Below, one piece after another: positions 1-7,666 of a stretch of DNA of 61,738 nt. The DNA comes from HyVt-105 sp049975425 (GTDB taxonomy: Bacteria > Bacteroidota > Bacteroidia > Bacteroidales > VadinHA17), in contig JBNGDI010000019.1 in NCBI GenBank assembly GCA_049975425.1, positions 1 through 61,738 of the forward strand, in the 5' to 3' direction. The notes beneath the pieces are model-generated. The model was not told where the DNA came from. It saw nothing but the letters and a program-made list of their open reading frames with translations, and ran no database searches. A program made the position numbers and the translations under genes. Numbering within the stretch: position 1 is the first letter of the stretch; each line of letters begins with the position of its first letter.

Positions 1-59
1 ACAGCATTTTTTCCAAATATATAAGAAATTGCTGATTATATCATAACAAAGCCAGGTAA

Positions 60-72
60 CTACGTAGATATA
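60..72 (+). repeat. Solitary CTACGTAG palindrome with ATATA tail
   Basis: The 13-mer CTACGTAGATATA is seen once here, 85 bases beyond the mgtE stop codon. The same 13-mer forms the edge of the two longer arrays at 22355-22403 and 60004-60052. As in those arrays, the AT-rich end faces the 3' end of the neighbouring gene. It could be a remnant or minimal copy of the same element. Confidence 0.6.
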
Positions 73-156
73 TTCTTCCATAAAATAAAAACACTGTTAA
101 CGGCCTTTTGCAACGGGGGACCATAAAGGAATATAAAAACCGTGCCCGGCTGTTTT

Positions 157-1497
157 TTACATTCCCAGATACCAGTTCGCCACGGTAAAATAAATAATCA
201 CCCCGATGATATCAGCAAGGGAGGTGATCAGGGGGGCGCTGGCAGTAGCAGGGTCGAGTTTCAATTTGGTGAAAACAAAGGGCAGCAGTAATCCGATGAG
301 GCTGCCTGTCATGACGGTCAGTACCATGGTCAGGGCCACCACAACCAGGATATCGGGAGCGCGGAAGGTAGCGATCAGGCTGACGCCGATGGCCATGGTG
401 ATTCCCAGCAGGAAAGAAACCAGGAATTCTCTGCCCAGAAGCCGAAGCCAGTCCCTGATCATCACATCACCCACCGCCAGGGAACGGATCATCAGGGTAG
501 CCGACTGGGCTCCTGCATTTCCGCTGCTGGCGATCAGCAGAGGAAGGAAAAACAGGAGAGAAACCATGGCCTGGATGGTATTCTCGAAATAAGCCAGGGC
601 GGCTCCCGAGAAAATATTCATAAACACCAGGAAAGTCAGCCAGAAGATTCTCTTTTTATAAATCAGGGTAATCCGGGCTTTCAGTGGATTGATAATGGCA
701 TCCTGGAACGAACCGAACTTGTGAAAGTCTTCGGTGATCTCTTCTTCAGCCACATCCATCACATCGTCAATAGTAACGATACCGATCAGCTTCCCTTCCG
801 TATCGATTACGGGCAATGCCACCCGGTCATGATCCCTGAAAACCCCGATGGCCAGTTCCTGGTCGTCGAAGGCATTCAGGGCCACAAAGCGGTTATCCAT
901 CAGTTCAGATATCTTCTGTTCAGGATTTGCCAGAATGATCTCCCTGATCCGTATGTCGTCGATTAATCTCCAGTGATTATCAACTATGTAAACCACGTTG
1001 AGGGTTTCTGAATCTTTTCCGTGTTTGCGAATATGGTCGAGGGTTTGTTCTACGGTAAAATCGGGTCTTACAGCCACGAACTCCGGGGTCATCAACCGGC
1101 CGATGCTTTCTTCCGGATATCCCAGCAACTGGGTGGCAATACGCCGTTCTTCGGGTGAAAGAAGCTGGATCAGCCGCTGGGTAATCTCGGCCGGTAATTC
1201 TTCAAGGAAAGCGGTACGGTCGTCGGGATCAAGGTCGTTCAGCAGGCTGGTGATCTTGTTGATGTTGTGCGCCAGGCCTTCAATGATCTCTTCCTGTTTT
1301 TCGTGCGACAGGAACTGGAAGGTCTCCTTTGCCTGTTCCCTGGACAGTAAACGGAACAAAATGATGGCGTCCTGTTCTTCCAGGTCTTCTATGATCTCGG
1401 CGATCTGGAACGGATCATACCCGTTCAGCTCGCGTTTCAGGGTTTTCCAGTCTTTGTTCCCGATTAATTCCTGGAAATTGATTTCGATTTCGACCAT
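157..1497 (-). CDS. mgtE: Magnesium transporter MgtE
   Basis: This is an inner-membrane Mg2+ channel/transporter of the MgtE (SLC41-like) family. The 446-residue length is usual for the family. Domains in order are an N-terminal superhelical MgtE_N domain (about 1-130, with repeated LxxLSPEERR-type helices), two CBS domains (about 135-255, including RLMTPEFVAV and GIVTIDDVMD), a linking plug helix and about five membrane segments (about 285-446, with the conserved SSGNAGAQSATL stretch of the pore). In this family the cytosolic domains close the pore when Mg2+ is high. The start at 1497 has a strong Shine-Dalgarno, AAGGAG, seven bases upstream. That is unusual for Bacteroidota, and it lies inside a possible regulatory hairpin (see 1503-1551). 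Transcribed alone from a promoter near 1618. Confidence 0.96.
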   Translation of the reverse strand: MVEIEINFQELIGNKDWKTLKRELNGYDPFQIAEIIEDLEEQDAIILFRLLSREQAKETFQFLSHEKQEEIIEGLAHNINKITSLLNDLDPDDRTAFLEELPAEITQRLIQLLSPEERRIATQLLGYPEESIGRLMTPEFVAVRPDFTVEQTLDHIRKHGKDSETLNVVYIVDNHWRLIDDIRIREIILANPEQKISELMDNRFVALNAFDDQELAIGVFRDHDRVALPVIDTEGKLIGIVTIDDVMDVAEEEITEDFHKFGSFQDAIINPLKARITLIYKKRIFWLTFLVFMNIFSGAALAYFENTIQAMVSLLFFLPLLIASSGNAGAQSATLMIRSLAVGDVMIRDWLRLLGREFLVSFLLGITMAIGVSLIATFRAPDILVVVALTMVLTVMTGSLIGLLLPFVFTKLKLDPATASAPLITSLADIIGVIIYFTVANWYLGM

Positions 1498-1502
1498 AAG
1501 CT

Positions 1503-1551
1503 GTCTCCTTACATTTTTATCTGCAAGGAGACCGGTACGCCCCTTACAGAT
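1503..1551 (-). promoter_or_regulatory. Two mutually exclusive helices controlling the mgtE ribosome binding site
   Basis: Read on the minus strand, the mRNA can form an 11-bp stem (arms 1522-1532 and 1503-1513, one G-U pair, 8-base loop) that buries the Shine-Dalgarno AAGGAG (1505-1510). Alternatively, a 10-bp stem can form (arms 1542-1551 and 1519-1528, one G-U pair, 13-base loop). The two share 1522-1528, so only one can exist at a time. The sequence UGUAAGG occurs twice, once at the end of the leader ORF and once at the Shine-Dalgarno, and both copies compete for the same CCUUGCA. The pairing is read directly from the sequence; the regulatory role is inference. No U-tract follows, so control would act on translation rather than on termination. 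Confidence 0.7.
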
Positions 1552-1594
1552 GCGATGATATTAATAACTGTCTGGGATAAGGGTCGTCGTCCAT
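1544..1594 (-). CDS. Candidate Mg2+-sensing leader peptide upstream of mgtE
   Basis: A 16-codon ORF encodes MDDDPYPRQLLISSHL and ends 46 bases before the mgtE start. Three Asp residues followed by Pro-Tyr-Pro at the very N-terminus resemble the acidic/proline composition of E. coli MgtL. There, such nascent chains destabilise the ribosome when Mg2+ is low and switch on mgtA. Here the stop codon (1544-1546) lies inside the arm of the alternative helix, so a ribosome that reaches the stop would block that helix. The predicted start of transcription is about 17 bases upstream. No Shine-Dalgarno precedes the ATG, as is normal in this phylum. An overlapping 14-codon ORF in another frame (1561-1605) is a rival reading. 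Confidence 0.55.
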   Translation of the reverse strand: MDDDPYPRQLLISSHL

Positions 1595-1617
1595 CGATTC
1601 TGCATTTTGATCCGGGG

Positions 1618-1625
1618 CAAAAATA
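1618..1625 (-). promoter_or_regulatory. Promoter -7 box of mgtE leader transcript
   Basis: On the minus strand this reads TATTTTTG, an exact match to the Bacteroidota -7 consensus TAnnTTTG. It sits about 24 bases upstream of the leader ATG, so transcription would start just before the leader ORF. No clear -33 TTTG is seen. Confidence 0.5.
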
Positions 1626-1779
1626 ATTTATTTTTTATTGAATAGTTCAGGTATTTAATTTTTTTTCTTGTGCATTCACAATCTTATGAGCATGTTATGC
1701 CTTCCTGAAGTTATGGAAACCATGAATTGCCGGCTATGCATTCATTTCTTTTGTAATTTTAAGATCAGTTCAATGGAAT

Positions 1780-2526
1780 ATGACAGAGAGAAACACGATT
1801 AGTAATAGCAACCGGAAAGGACCTGAACAGGGCGCTACCCTGCTCCTGGTCTTACTGCTGTCTGCCGATATGATGTTTATTGCCGTTCATACGGCATACA
1901 GACTGGCCCCTCTTTTCGACAATCCACTGCATTCCCTTGACAGGGAAATGGGCTATCCCGAACTGTTTCAGTATATCAAGTGGTTGTGGGTAGTTATCCT
2001 GTTACTGTATATGATGGTTTCAAACCGGTCGCTCCGTTATGCAGCCTGGGGTTTGTTGTTTGCCTTTTTGCTGGCCGATGATGTGTTCATGCTGCATGAG
2101 GTGTGGGGAAGCCGTCTGGCCCCTCTGTTAACGGGAATTTTTATTACCGGTCTGCGAAAACAGGATATCGGCGAGCTGCTGGTGTTGGCCATGGTAATTC
2201 TGGCTTTGCTCATACCGGTATGGTTGGCCTGCCGGAATGGCTCTGCATCCTTCAGGCGAATGTCGGCCGATCTGTTTCTGTTGTTGTTGATTCTGTTTTT
2301 TTTCGGTGTGATCCTCGATCCGGTGCATGCCGTTTTGCGGTCAAATCCGGCAGCGGAATTCATTCTGGGTGTTGCAGAGGACGGAGGGGAAATGGTGGCA
2401 GCCAGCTTTATTGTGTGGTATGTGTTCCGGCAATGTGCCCGGGAAGCGGACTTCGGAATTTCAATGAAAAAAGGGATGTTTCGGGGTTTTGATAGAGGAA
2501 AGGATGATCGTGTAAATGACCCGTGA
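1780..2526 (+). CDS. Six-helix membrane protein of unknown function
   Basis: I do not recognise the family. The 248-residue protein has about six hydrophobic segments (near residues 18-42, 62-82, 87-110, 130-150, 162-184 and 204-219), a short charged N-terminus and a basic C-terminal tail (about 220-248). Acidic residues in or beside helices (ADDVFMLHE near 100, EDGGEM near 200) are notable and could bind a cation or take part in catalysis, but no known motif is present. It stands alone, divergent from mgtE and convergent with the esterase gene, with only 32 bases between the two stop codons. It is most likely an inner-membrane protein. Confidence 0.75.
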   Translation: MTERNTISNSNRKGPEQGATLLLVLLLSADMMFIAVHTAYRLAPLFDNPLHSLDREMGYPELFQYIKWLWVVILLLYMMVSNRSLRYAAWGLLFAFLLADDVFMLHEVWGSRLAPLLTGIFITGLRKQDIGELLVLAMVILALLIPVWLACRNGSASFRRMSADLFLLLLILFFFGVILDPVHAVLRSNPAAEFILGVAEDGGEMVAASFIVWYVFRQCAREADFGISMKKGMFRGFDRGKDDRVNDP

Positions 2527-2558
2527 ATCTATCCCCAATTCTTTCCTGTTCAGTGTAG

Positions 2559-4502
2559 CTACCAGTCGTCTGTCCTGAACGGAGCTGCCGGAAGTCCTTC
2601 CCGGTTGTACAGGTTGGCTCCTTCGGGGTTATCGGCCCAGGCATAACGCACTGCCACCGGGTTTTTCACATGTTTGTTCCATACCACAACGCGGTTGCCG
2701 TCGATCCGTGCTCCGGCCCATACAAATTTTTTGTCTTTGCCTGCAATGGCAAAATGTTTCAGCTCGCCTCCCCCCTGAGCAACCAGTCCTGAACCGGTTT
2801 CCGAAAAACTGAGTACAATACTGTCGCCCTGGATTTCCATCGATTGATACATGGGTCCTAAGGCAACTACATTTTCTTCTCCGTATGCTGTTTTCCGTGC
2901 GGCCAGGATCAGTCTTTCTGCCACATCTTTCTTGTTCAGCGGGTGGATATCGTTCCATTCTCCCAGGTCGATGGCCACGGCCATGGCGGTATTGGGAAGT
3001 GAGAGGGCTCTCATCTGGGCTTCGCGGATAAGCGCCCAGTTGCTTTCGGTGGGATATTCATGACTTTCCATAAAATTATGGAGCTGGACAAACAGGAACG
3101 GGAAATCGCCCTGGCCCCATTTTTCCCGCCAGTTGTTGATCAGGGCCGGGAATAAGCGGGCGTATTCCTGCGGTCTTTCGGCATTCGATTCTCCCTGGTA
3201 CCATATTACTCCCCGGATAGTATACCGGGTGAGGGGAGCGATCATGGCGTTGAACAGTCCCGTGGGTTTCCACCGGATAAAGGTCTGAGGTGCCAGAGGG
3301 GGCATAACGGCTCCAATCCGGTATTGCCAGGTGCCTGTCAGGTCAATGGTATCCTGATCCACAATCAGTTCATAAGGCTTATCGGGCACGAAACCGCCTT
3401 TTCCTGCCTGGCTGATCACCCGCACCACGATGCTGTTTGTTCCGGCTTTCAGTATGCCTTCCGGAATATGGTAACGGCGTGGCGGATACTGGTAACTCAC
3501 CGATCCCACGAACACCCCGTTCACAAAAACCGAATCGGCATCCACCATTCTTCCGAGGTTCAACCGGGCCGGTTTGCCTTTCAAAGCCCGGGGCAGGTCG
3601 ATGTCTTTCCTGAACCATACCGAGCCGTTGATTTCGCCAGGTTCCTGGTCGGCCCAGTAACCCGGAACAGGCATGACCGGCCAATCGGAAACGTCGGTTT
3701 CCGGCCTGTACCAGGGTGTATCCTGATAGCCTCTGTCTTTGCGGTTCAGGGTATCATGCCACGCTTGAATTCTTCTTTTATCGTCTTCCTGTATCCGGGC
3801 GATCAGGTCCTCATCCCGGTATCTGTATGCTTCATTCAAATGCTCCGGGAATTTCTTCAGTGCATCGGCGCTCATCCAGGCTTCGGCCGGGGAGCCTCCC
3901 AGGCTGGCCCGGATCATTCCCACAGGAATACCGTACTGTTTGTACAGTTCATCAGCAAAGAAACAGGCGATGGCCGAAATACGGAGGATATTGTCCTGAG
4001 AGATGCTTTCCCATTTTCCCCCCGGAAGGTCTTTCTGTGGTTTCCTGAAATTCCAGGCAGCCGGCACTTCGAAATAGCGTAACATGGGATTCCCTGCCTG
4101 TGCAATTTCTTCTTCGTACAGCGGCCTCACCCGGTTCATGTCCATGTCCATCTGCGACTGGCCCGAGCATACCCACACTTCGCCGATCAGGATATCACGC
4201 ACGTTTGCCGTATCGCCTCCCGAAACGATCTGCATCCGGTGAGGTCCTCCGGCTTCGAGTCCCGACAGGATAAACTGCCAGTACCCCGAAAAGCCGGAGC
4301 GTGTATGGTATACGGAATCGAGAAAATGCATTTCCACGGATTGAAGGGGAGGGGAATGACCCCATATTTTCACTTCTGCATCCCTCTGCAGCACCATTCC
4401 GTCGCTGATGAGCACCGGTAGAGTGAGTTCTCCTGCACACCGGTTCAGTAAAAGAAGGGCCAGGAGACTGAAAAGCAGAAGGCGGTTGAATCTACTGAAC
4501 AT
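2559..4502 (-). CDS. Sialate O-acetylesterase (SASA family)
   Basis: A 647-residue secreted or periplasmic carbohydrate esterase predicted to remove O-acetyl groups from sialic acids or related sugars. It has an N-terminal hydrophobic signal (about 6-24). The nucleophile motif GQSQMDM (about 114-120) carries the predicted catalytic Ser. An inserted beta-sandwich domain lies at about 280-390 (VWFRKDIDL, NSIVVRV). The second conserved block GVIWYQGESN (about 430-440) and a C-terminal region with DIHPLNK supply the His. This arrangement is typical of Bacteroidota SIAE proteins. No sialidase, SusC/D pair or other glycan genes are adjacent, so the substrate cannot be inferred from context; acetylated plant polysaccharides are also possible. 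Confidence 0.88.
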   Translation of the reverse strand: MFSRFNRLLLFSLLALLLLNRCAGELTLPVLISDGMVLQRDAEVKIWGHSPPLQSVEMHFLDSVYHTRSGFSGYWQFILSGLEAGGPHRMQIVSGGDTANVRDILIGEVWVCSGQSQMDMDMNRVRPLYEEEIAQAGNPMLRYFEVPAAWNFRKPQKDLPGGKWESISQDNILRISAIACFFADELYKQYGIPVGMIRASLGGSPAEAWMSADALKKFPEHLNEAYRYRDEDLIARIQEDDKRRIQAWHDTLNRKDRGYQDTPWYRPETDVSDWPVMPVPGYWADQEPGEINGSVWFRKDIDLPRALKGKPARLNLGRMVDADSVFVNGVFVGSVSYQYPPRRYHIPEGILKAGTNSIVVRVISQAGKGGFVPDKPYELIVDQDTIDLTGTWQYRIGAVMPPLAPQTFIRWKPTGLFNAMIAPLTRYTIRGVIWYQGESNAERPQEYARLFPALINNWREKWGQGDFPFLFVQLHNFMESHEYPTESNWALIREAQMRALSLPNTAMAVAIDLGEWNDIHPLNKKDVAERLILAARKTAYGEENVVALGPMYQSMEIQGDSIVLSFSETGSGLVAQGGGELKHFAIAGKDKKFVWAGARIDGNRVVVWNKHVKNPVAVRYAWADNPEGANLYNREGLPAAPFRTDDW

Positions 4503-4622
4503 GATGTATCGGAAATAAAGGGTTTATCCGGTAAAGTTACTCATTTATGAATGTATTCATTATCCCCGGAAAGGCAAAAATCGATATCTGCCCGCCTGGC
4601 TGAAAGGAATACTTCTGCAAAT

Positions 4623-5441
4623 TTATTCCGGGACGCTGTGCATTTCCTTTTGTTCCATTATATCTGCAGCCTTGATGGAAGGATGATGATACCTCCCTTT
4701 CTTGATGGTGTTTCGTTTTTTGATTTGAATTGCCCGGGCCGGGCAGAAGTGGATGCAGGCAAAACAGTAGGTGCAGGGTATGTTTGATTGCCAGTGAGGT
4801 TTGCCATTCTTCATTTGAATCTTTCCCGATAAACAGATGTCTTCACAGATTCCGCAGCCGGTACATTCCTGGTCTGCATAAAACGACTTTTCCATGTCGG
4901 GGAATCGTATTTTCCGGAAGTATTGTGTGATCAGCGGATAAAGGATGTGGGAAACCAAGAACCAGCCTCCGGGGTCTTTCGGCAGGTGTTTTTCCTTCCC
5001 GGCAAGGGTTTTTTCAATAAAAGCCAGTTTTTTCTTCACCTCCGATTCAACTTCCCGAATTTTTTCGATTGAATATACCTGGAAAACAGGGATATAGGTT
5101 TCGGGCATTTCGAATGAAAAGTATGCGTCGAGGGTCATTCCCTGTTTTTTCATCAGACGGTTTATTTTATGAAAAACCCTTGCGAAGCACACGCGGGTAG
5201 CCACTGCAAACAGGTAAGTCGCGGGGCTTGTTTCCAGCTTTCCGAGAAATTCTTCCACAGGCCACGGAAGGGTGAGTGCATGTATGGGAAATATGATCCC
5301 CACCATGGCCGCTTCGGTCCTGATTGTTTTTTTCTTTAAAGCCCGGATGATCGGGATCAGAGTGGCCTCCGGAAATCTTTGCTTTAGTTCTCTGGCAACA
5401 TGCAGCGAGTTTCCCGTTCCTGAAAAATAGTATATTTCCAT
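4623..5441 (-). CDS. EFR1-type flavodoxin/ferredoxin fusion (ferrodoxin)
   Basis: A 272-residue electron carrier of the EFR1 family. The N-terminus reads YYFSGTGNSLHVA (about 4-16), the FMN-phosphate loop of a flavodoxin-like domain that spans about 1-150. The C-terminal part holds two [4Fe-4S] clusters of the bacterial ferredoxin type: CTGCGICEDIC (about 193-203) and CTYCFACIHFCP (about 222-233). Such proteins couple flavin and iron-sulfur electron transfer in the cytoplasm; the partners are unknown. It is the third gene of a likely rsgA / flavin reductase / EFR1 transcription unit, 85 bases after the flavin reductase, which fits a redox role. Confidence 0.88.
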   Translation of the reverse strand: MEIYYFSGTGNSLHVARELKQRFPEATLIPIIRALKKKTIRTEAAMVGIIFPIHALTLPWPVEEFLGKLETSPATYLFAVATRVCFARVFHKINRLMKKQGMTLDAYFSFEMPETYIPVFQVYSIEKIREVESEVKKKLAFIEKTLAGKEKHLPKDPGGWFLVSHILYPLITQYFRKIRFPDMEKSFYADQECTGCGICEDICLSGKIQMKNGKPHWQSNIPCTYCFACIHFCPARAIQIKKRNTIKKGRYHHPSIKAADIMEQKEMHSVPE

Positions 5442-5526
5442 CAGGTGTTAAGGTAGGATGTTTCGTTTATCCGCAACGATTTTATCAGGAAGTTACAAAA
5501 AATATGGCACTTACCGGTTAGCTTCT

Positions 5527-6081
5527 TCATTTCTCAATCATATAAGTATCTACAATCTCCCCGTAAAACATCGTATGAATATCCCTGACGGTTAATGAAG
5601 GATCCCCTTTCTGGTACCGGGGATAAAATTCTTCCCGTATATGAGGCGGAATGGCTGTCGGGTCCTGCATCTGGCGGTAAATCACCCGGCACTCCAGGGT
5701 AAGGGGCAGCTCGGCGATACCGGGTACGGAAACCTTTTCTCCTTCCACGAGGGTCAGGCCCAGTTCCCTGATTTTATCCGTGTCTCTTCCGCTCCGCGTT
5801 CCGCAGAAATTCAGGATCTTTTCCACGTTTTCTTCCGGATGGATGTTGACGGTAAATTCCCCGTTATGCAGAAGCATTTCATGTGTATAGCGGCTGCCCC
5901 TGACAAATGCCGTGAAGATAAACCGGTTCCATTCGATACCCACCTGCCCCCAGGAAATGGTCATGGTGTTGACCCGGTTGTTCCACCGGGTGGTCAGCAA
6001 TACGCCCTGTTTAACAGCTTTTCCTATGGTATGCAGGTGGTCGAAAGCATCGATCTGCGATTTTCTGAATGCTTGCCCCAT
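5527..6081 (-). CDS. Flavin reductase family protein (FMN-binding split barrel)
   Basis: A 184-residue protein of the flavin reductase-like, FMN-binding split-barrel family. Diagnostic stretches are the N-terminal block with NTMTISWGQVGIEW (about 39-52), the FVRGSRYTHEML block (about 59-70) and FTVNIHP (about 75-81). Members either reduce free FMN with NAD(P)H or bind FMN as a flavoredoxin; which applies here cannot be told from sequence. The gene starts one base after the rsgA stop codon, so the two are probably co-translated. The downstream gene is a flavodoxin/ferredoxin fusion that could be a redox partner. Confidence 0.87.
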   Translation of the reverse strand: MGQAFRKSQIDAFDHLHTIGKAVKQGVLLTTRWNNRVNTMTISWGQVGIEWNRFIFTAFVRGSRYTHEMLLHNGEFTVNIHPEENVEKILNFCGTRSGRDTDKIRELGLTLVEGEKVSVPGIAELPLTLECRVIYRQMQDPTAIPPHIREEFYPRYQKGDPSLTVRDIHTMFYGEIVDTYMIEK

Positions 6082-6082
6082 A

Positions 6083-7219
6083 TCAGTGTCTTTTTCTTTT
6101 AATGTCTTTTTTGTGATAATCTCTGATTATTTTGCCTAACGTTTTCTCTTTCCTTCGCTTTTCGGCTGCGGTGGATTCGAAATGCGCCTTTTCTTTTTCC
6201 ATCTTCAGGAAATTTTCATAGGTGGCGGTGTTAATTTCCCCGTTTTCCACCGCCCTGAGAACCGCACAACCTGTTTCACGTGTGTGGGTGCAATCCCGGT
6301 ACCGGCAGTCCCGGGCCAGGTTATAAATCCTGTCGAAGGTGATCTCCAGTCCGCTTCCGGTATCAGCCATTCCAACTTCCCGCATGCCGGGGTTGTCGAT
6401 CAGTATCCCTCCCTGATCCAGTATGATAAGCTCCCGGTGGCTGGTGACATGCCTTCCTTTCCCGGTACTCCGGCTGATGTCTCCGGTGCGCATAAGGTTC
6501 CGGCCGGAGAGGTTGTTCAGCAGGGTGGATTTTCCCACTCCTGAGGAACCCAGTATGCAGTAGGTTTTTCCTCTTTTGATCATTTCCTGCAGGCTGGCGT
6601 ATCCTTCGCGTGTTTCATTGCTTATGGCCAATACAGGAACACGTGTGATCCGGGTCTGTATACTACGGGTAATCTCGTTCTGGCGTGACCGGTCGGCCAG
6701 GTCGATTTTGCTGAGCAAAATAACCGGGCTGACTCCCGAAGCGTTACAGAGGGTGAGGTACCTTTCCAGGCGGTTGAGGTTGAAATCCCGGTCGACAGAC
6801 TGCACCAGGAAAGCCGTATCGACATTGGCCGCCACGACCTGAACCTCTCCGGGTTTCCCGGCAGCCTGCCTTTTCAATACCGAAAACCTGGGAAACACGT
6901 GATGAATAATGGCTGAACCGGGCCCGTAGATCTGCAGGGCAACCCAGTCGCCTACGGCAGGGAAATCTTCCCTGCTTTCCGCAGTGTACCGCATGTTGCC
7001 TGTTATCTCGGCTTCGTATTCCCCTTCGGCGGCCCTGACCAGGTACCGTTCGCGGTGTTCTGCTACCACCCTGCCCGTTTCATAGTCGAGGAGATGGTTT
7101 TCTTTCCGGTATTTTTCCAATTCAGCGGTATAACCCAGGTCTTCCGGTTTCAGACCGGGGGATCCATTTTTTCCGGAACCCGTTGCTACATCCTTTTCCC
7201 CTGTTGAATTATGGTCCAT
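6083..7219 (-). CDS. rsgA: Ribosome small subunit-dependent GTPase RsgA
   Basis: RsgA is a circularly permuted GTPase that checks late maturation of the 30S ribosomal subunit. The motifs appear in the permuted order: G4 LLSKIDLAD, then G1 GSSGVGKSTLLN, then G3 DNPGMRE. They are preceded by an OB-fold (about 60-130) and followed by a zinc-binding C-terminal domain with C-(x4)-C-x-H-(x5)-C spacing (CRYRDCTHTRETGC). I chose the ATG at 7219 (378 residues). The frame stays open to 7333, but the extra 38 residues are hydrophobic and Cys-rich and look like translated upstream DNA. The flavin reductase gene follows after one base. Confidence 0.94.
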   Translation of the reverse strand: MDHNSTGEKDVATGSGKNGSPGLKPEDLGYTAELEKYRKENHLLDYETGRVVAEHRERYLVRAAEGEYEAEITGNMRYTAESREDFPAVGDWVALQIYGPGSAIIHHVFPRFSVLKRQAAGKPGEVQVVAANVDTAFLVQSVDRDFNLNRLERYLTLCNASGVSPVILLSKIDLADRSRQNEITRSIQTRITRVPVLAISNETREGYASLQEMIKRGKTYCILGSSGVGKSTLLNNLSGRNLMRTGDISRSTGKGRHVTSHRELIILDQGGILIDNPGMREVGMADTGSGLEITFDRIYNLARDCRYRDCTHTRETGCAVLRAVENGEINTATYENFLKMEKEKAHFESTAAEKRRKEKTLGKIIRDYHKKDIKRKRH

Positions 7220-7468
7220 CTGAAAAACATATTGTATCAAAATGTCCTGACGCGCAGGAAAGGCGAAAATACAAAAAATACATAAGGACAGGGTGTTTTG
7301 TTTGTAACAGAATGACAGGGGGAATGAGATCACATTTCCGCCGGGGGATAATTTGCCAGGATACAGGGAAAGACGGAAATCTTAGTAAATAGGATGGACC
7401 AGTCATCAGGAGTGCGTTGAAATGCAGACCGAATCGTGAGGATTTTTTCGCTATGAAATGCCTATTCG

Positions 7469-7498
7469 TTTGTATTTGAAAAAAAATTCGTATTATTG
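7469..7498 (+). promoter_or_regulatory. Promoter of the his operon
   Basis: TTTG at 7469-7472 and TATTATTG at 7491-7498 are separated by 18 bases. This closely fits the Bacteroidota promoter (TTTG, about 19 bases, TAnnTTTG), with one mismatch in the -7 box. Transcription would begin near 7503-7506, leaving only about a dozen bases before the leader-peptide ATG. Confidence 0.65.
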
Positions 7499-7516
7499 TT
7501 CCCTCAAAGAGGAAAA

Positions 7517-7567
7517 ATGAATCAGCTGTCTGCATACATACTGCATCATCATCACCATCCCGGTTGA
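7517..7567 (+). CDS. Histidine operon leader peptide (His5)
   Basis: A 16-codon ORF encodes MNQLSAYILHHHHHPG, with five consecutive His codons (7544-7558), followed by a stop 40 bases before a strong terminator hairpin. It lies immediately downstream of the his promoter and 100 bases before hisG. Such runs of the regulated amino acid are the hallmark of attenuation leader peptides: a shortage of charged His-tRNA would stall the ribosome on the His codons. Too short for routine gene callers. Confidence 0.9.
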   Translation: MNQLSAYILHHHHHPG

Positions 7568-7607
7568 TGCGGAAAAGGTATGCAGGAATAGCAAATAAAA
7601 TACCCCG

Positions 7608-7640
7608 GGGGGTTTGCAGATACTGCAGACCCCCTTTTTT
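7608..7640 (+). terminator. his attenuator (intrinsic terminator in the leader)
   Basis: A 12-bp stem (7608-7619 with 7623-7634, one G-U pair, 3-base loop) is followed by six T residues (7635-7640), a textbook intrinsic terminator placed between the His5 leader and hisG. A competing 8-bp helix pairs 7530-7537, inside the leader ORF, with 7578-7585. The segment 7577-7585 can also pair with the 3' arm of the terminator at 7623-7631 (8 of 9 positions), which would break the terminator. The exact antiterminator is inferred, not proven. Confidence 0.88.
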
Positions 7641-7666
7641 ATGTCAAAACGGAAAAACCAGAACCC

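Noticed and set aside
1503..1551. M-box (ykoK) magnesium riboswitch upstream of mgtE
   Set aside because: The leader is only about 115 bases from the predicted transcription start to the ATG, and I see none of the multi-helix core of an M-box. The leader ORF with two helices explains the region better.
1561..1605. A second short ORF (14 codons, starting M-Q-N-R-W) overlapping the mgtE leader in another frame
   Set aside because: It has no composition linked to Mg2+ sensing and its stop lies upstream of both helices, so it would not explain the switch. It remains a rival reading and lowers confidence in the leader peptide.
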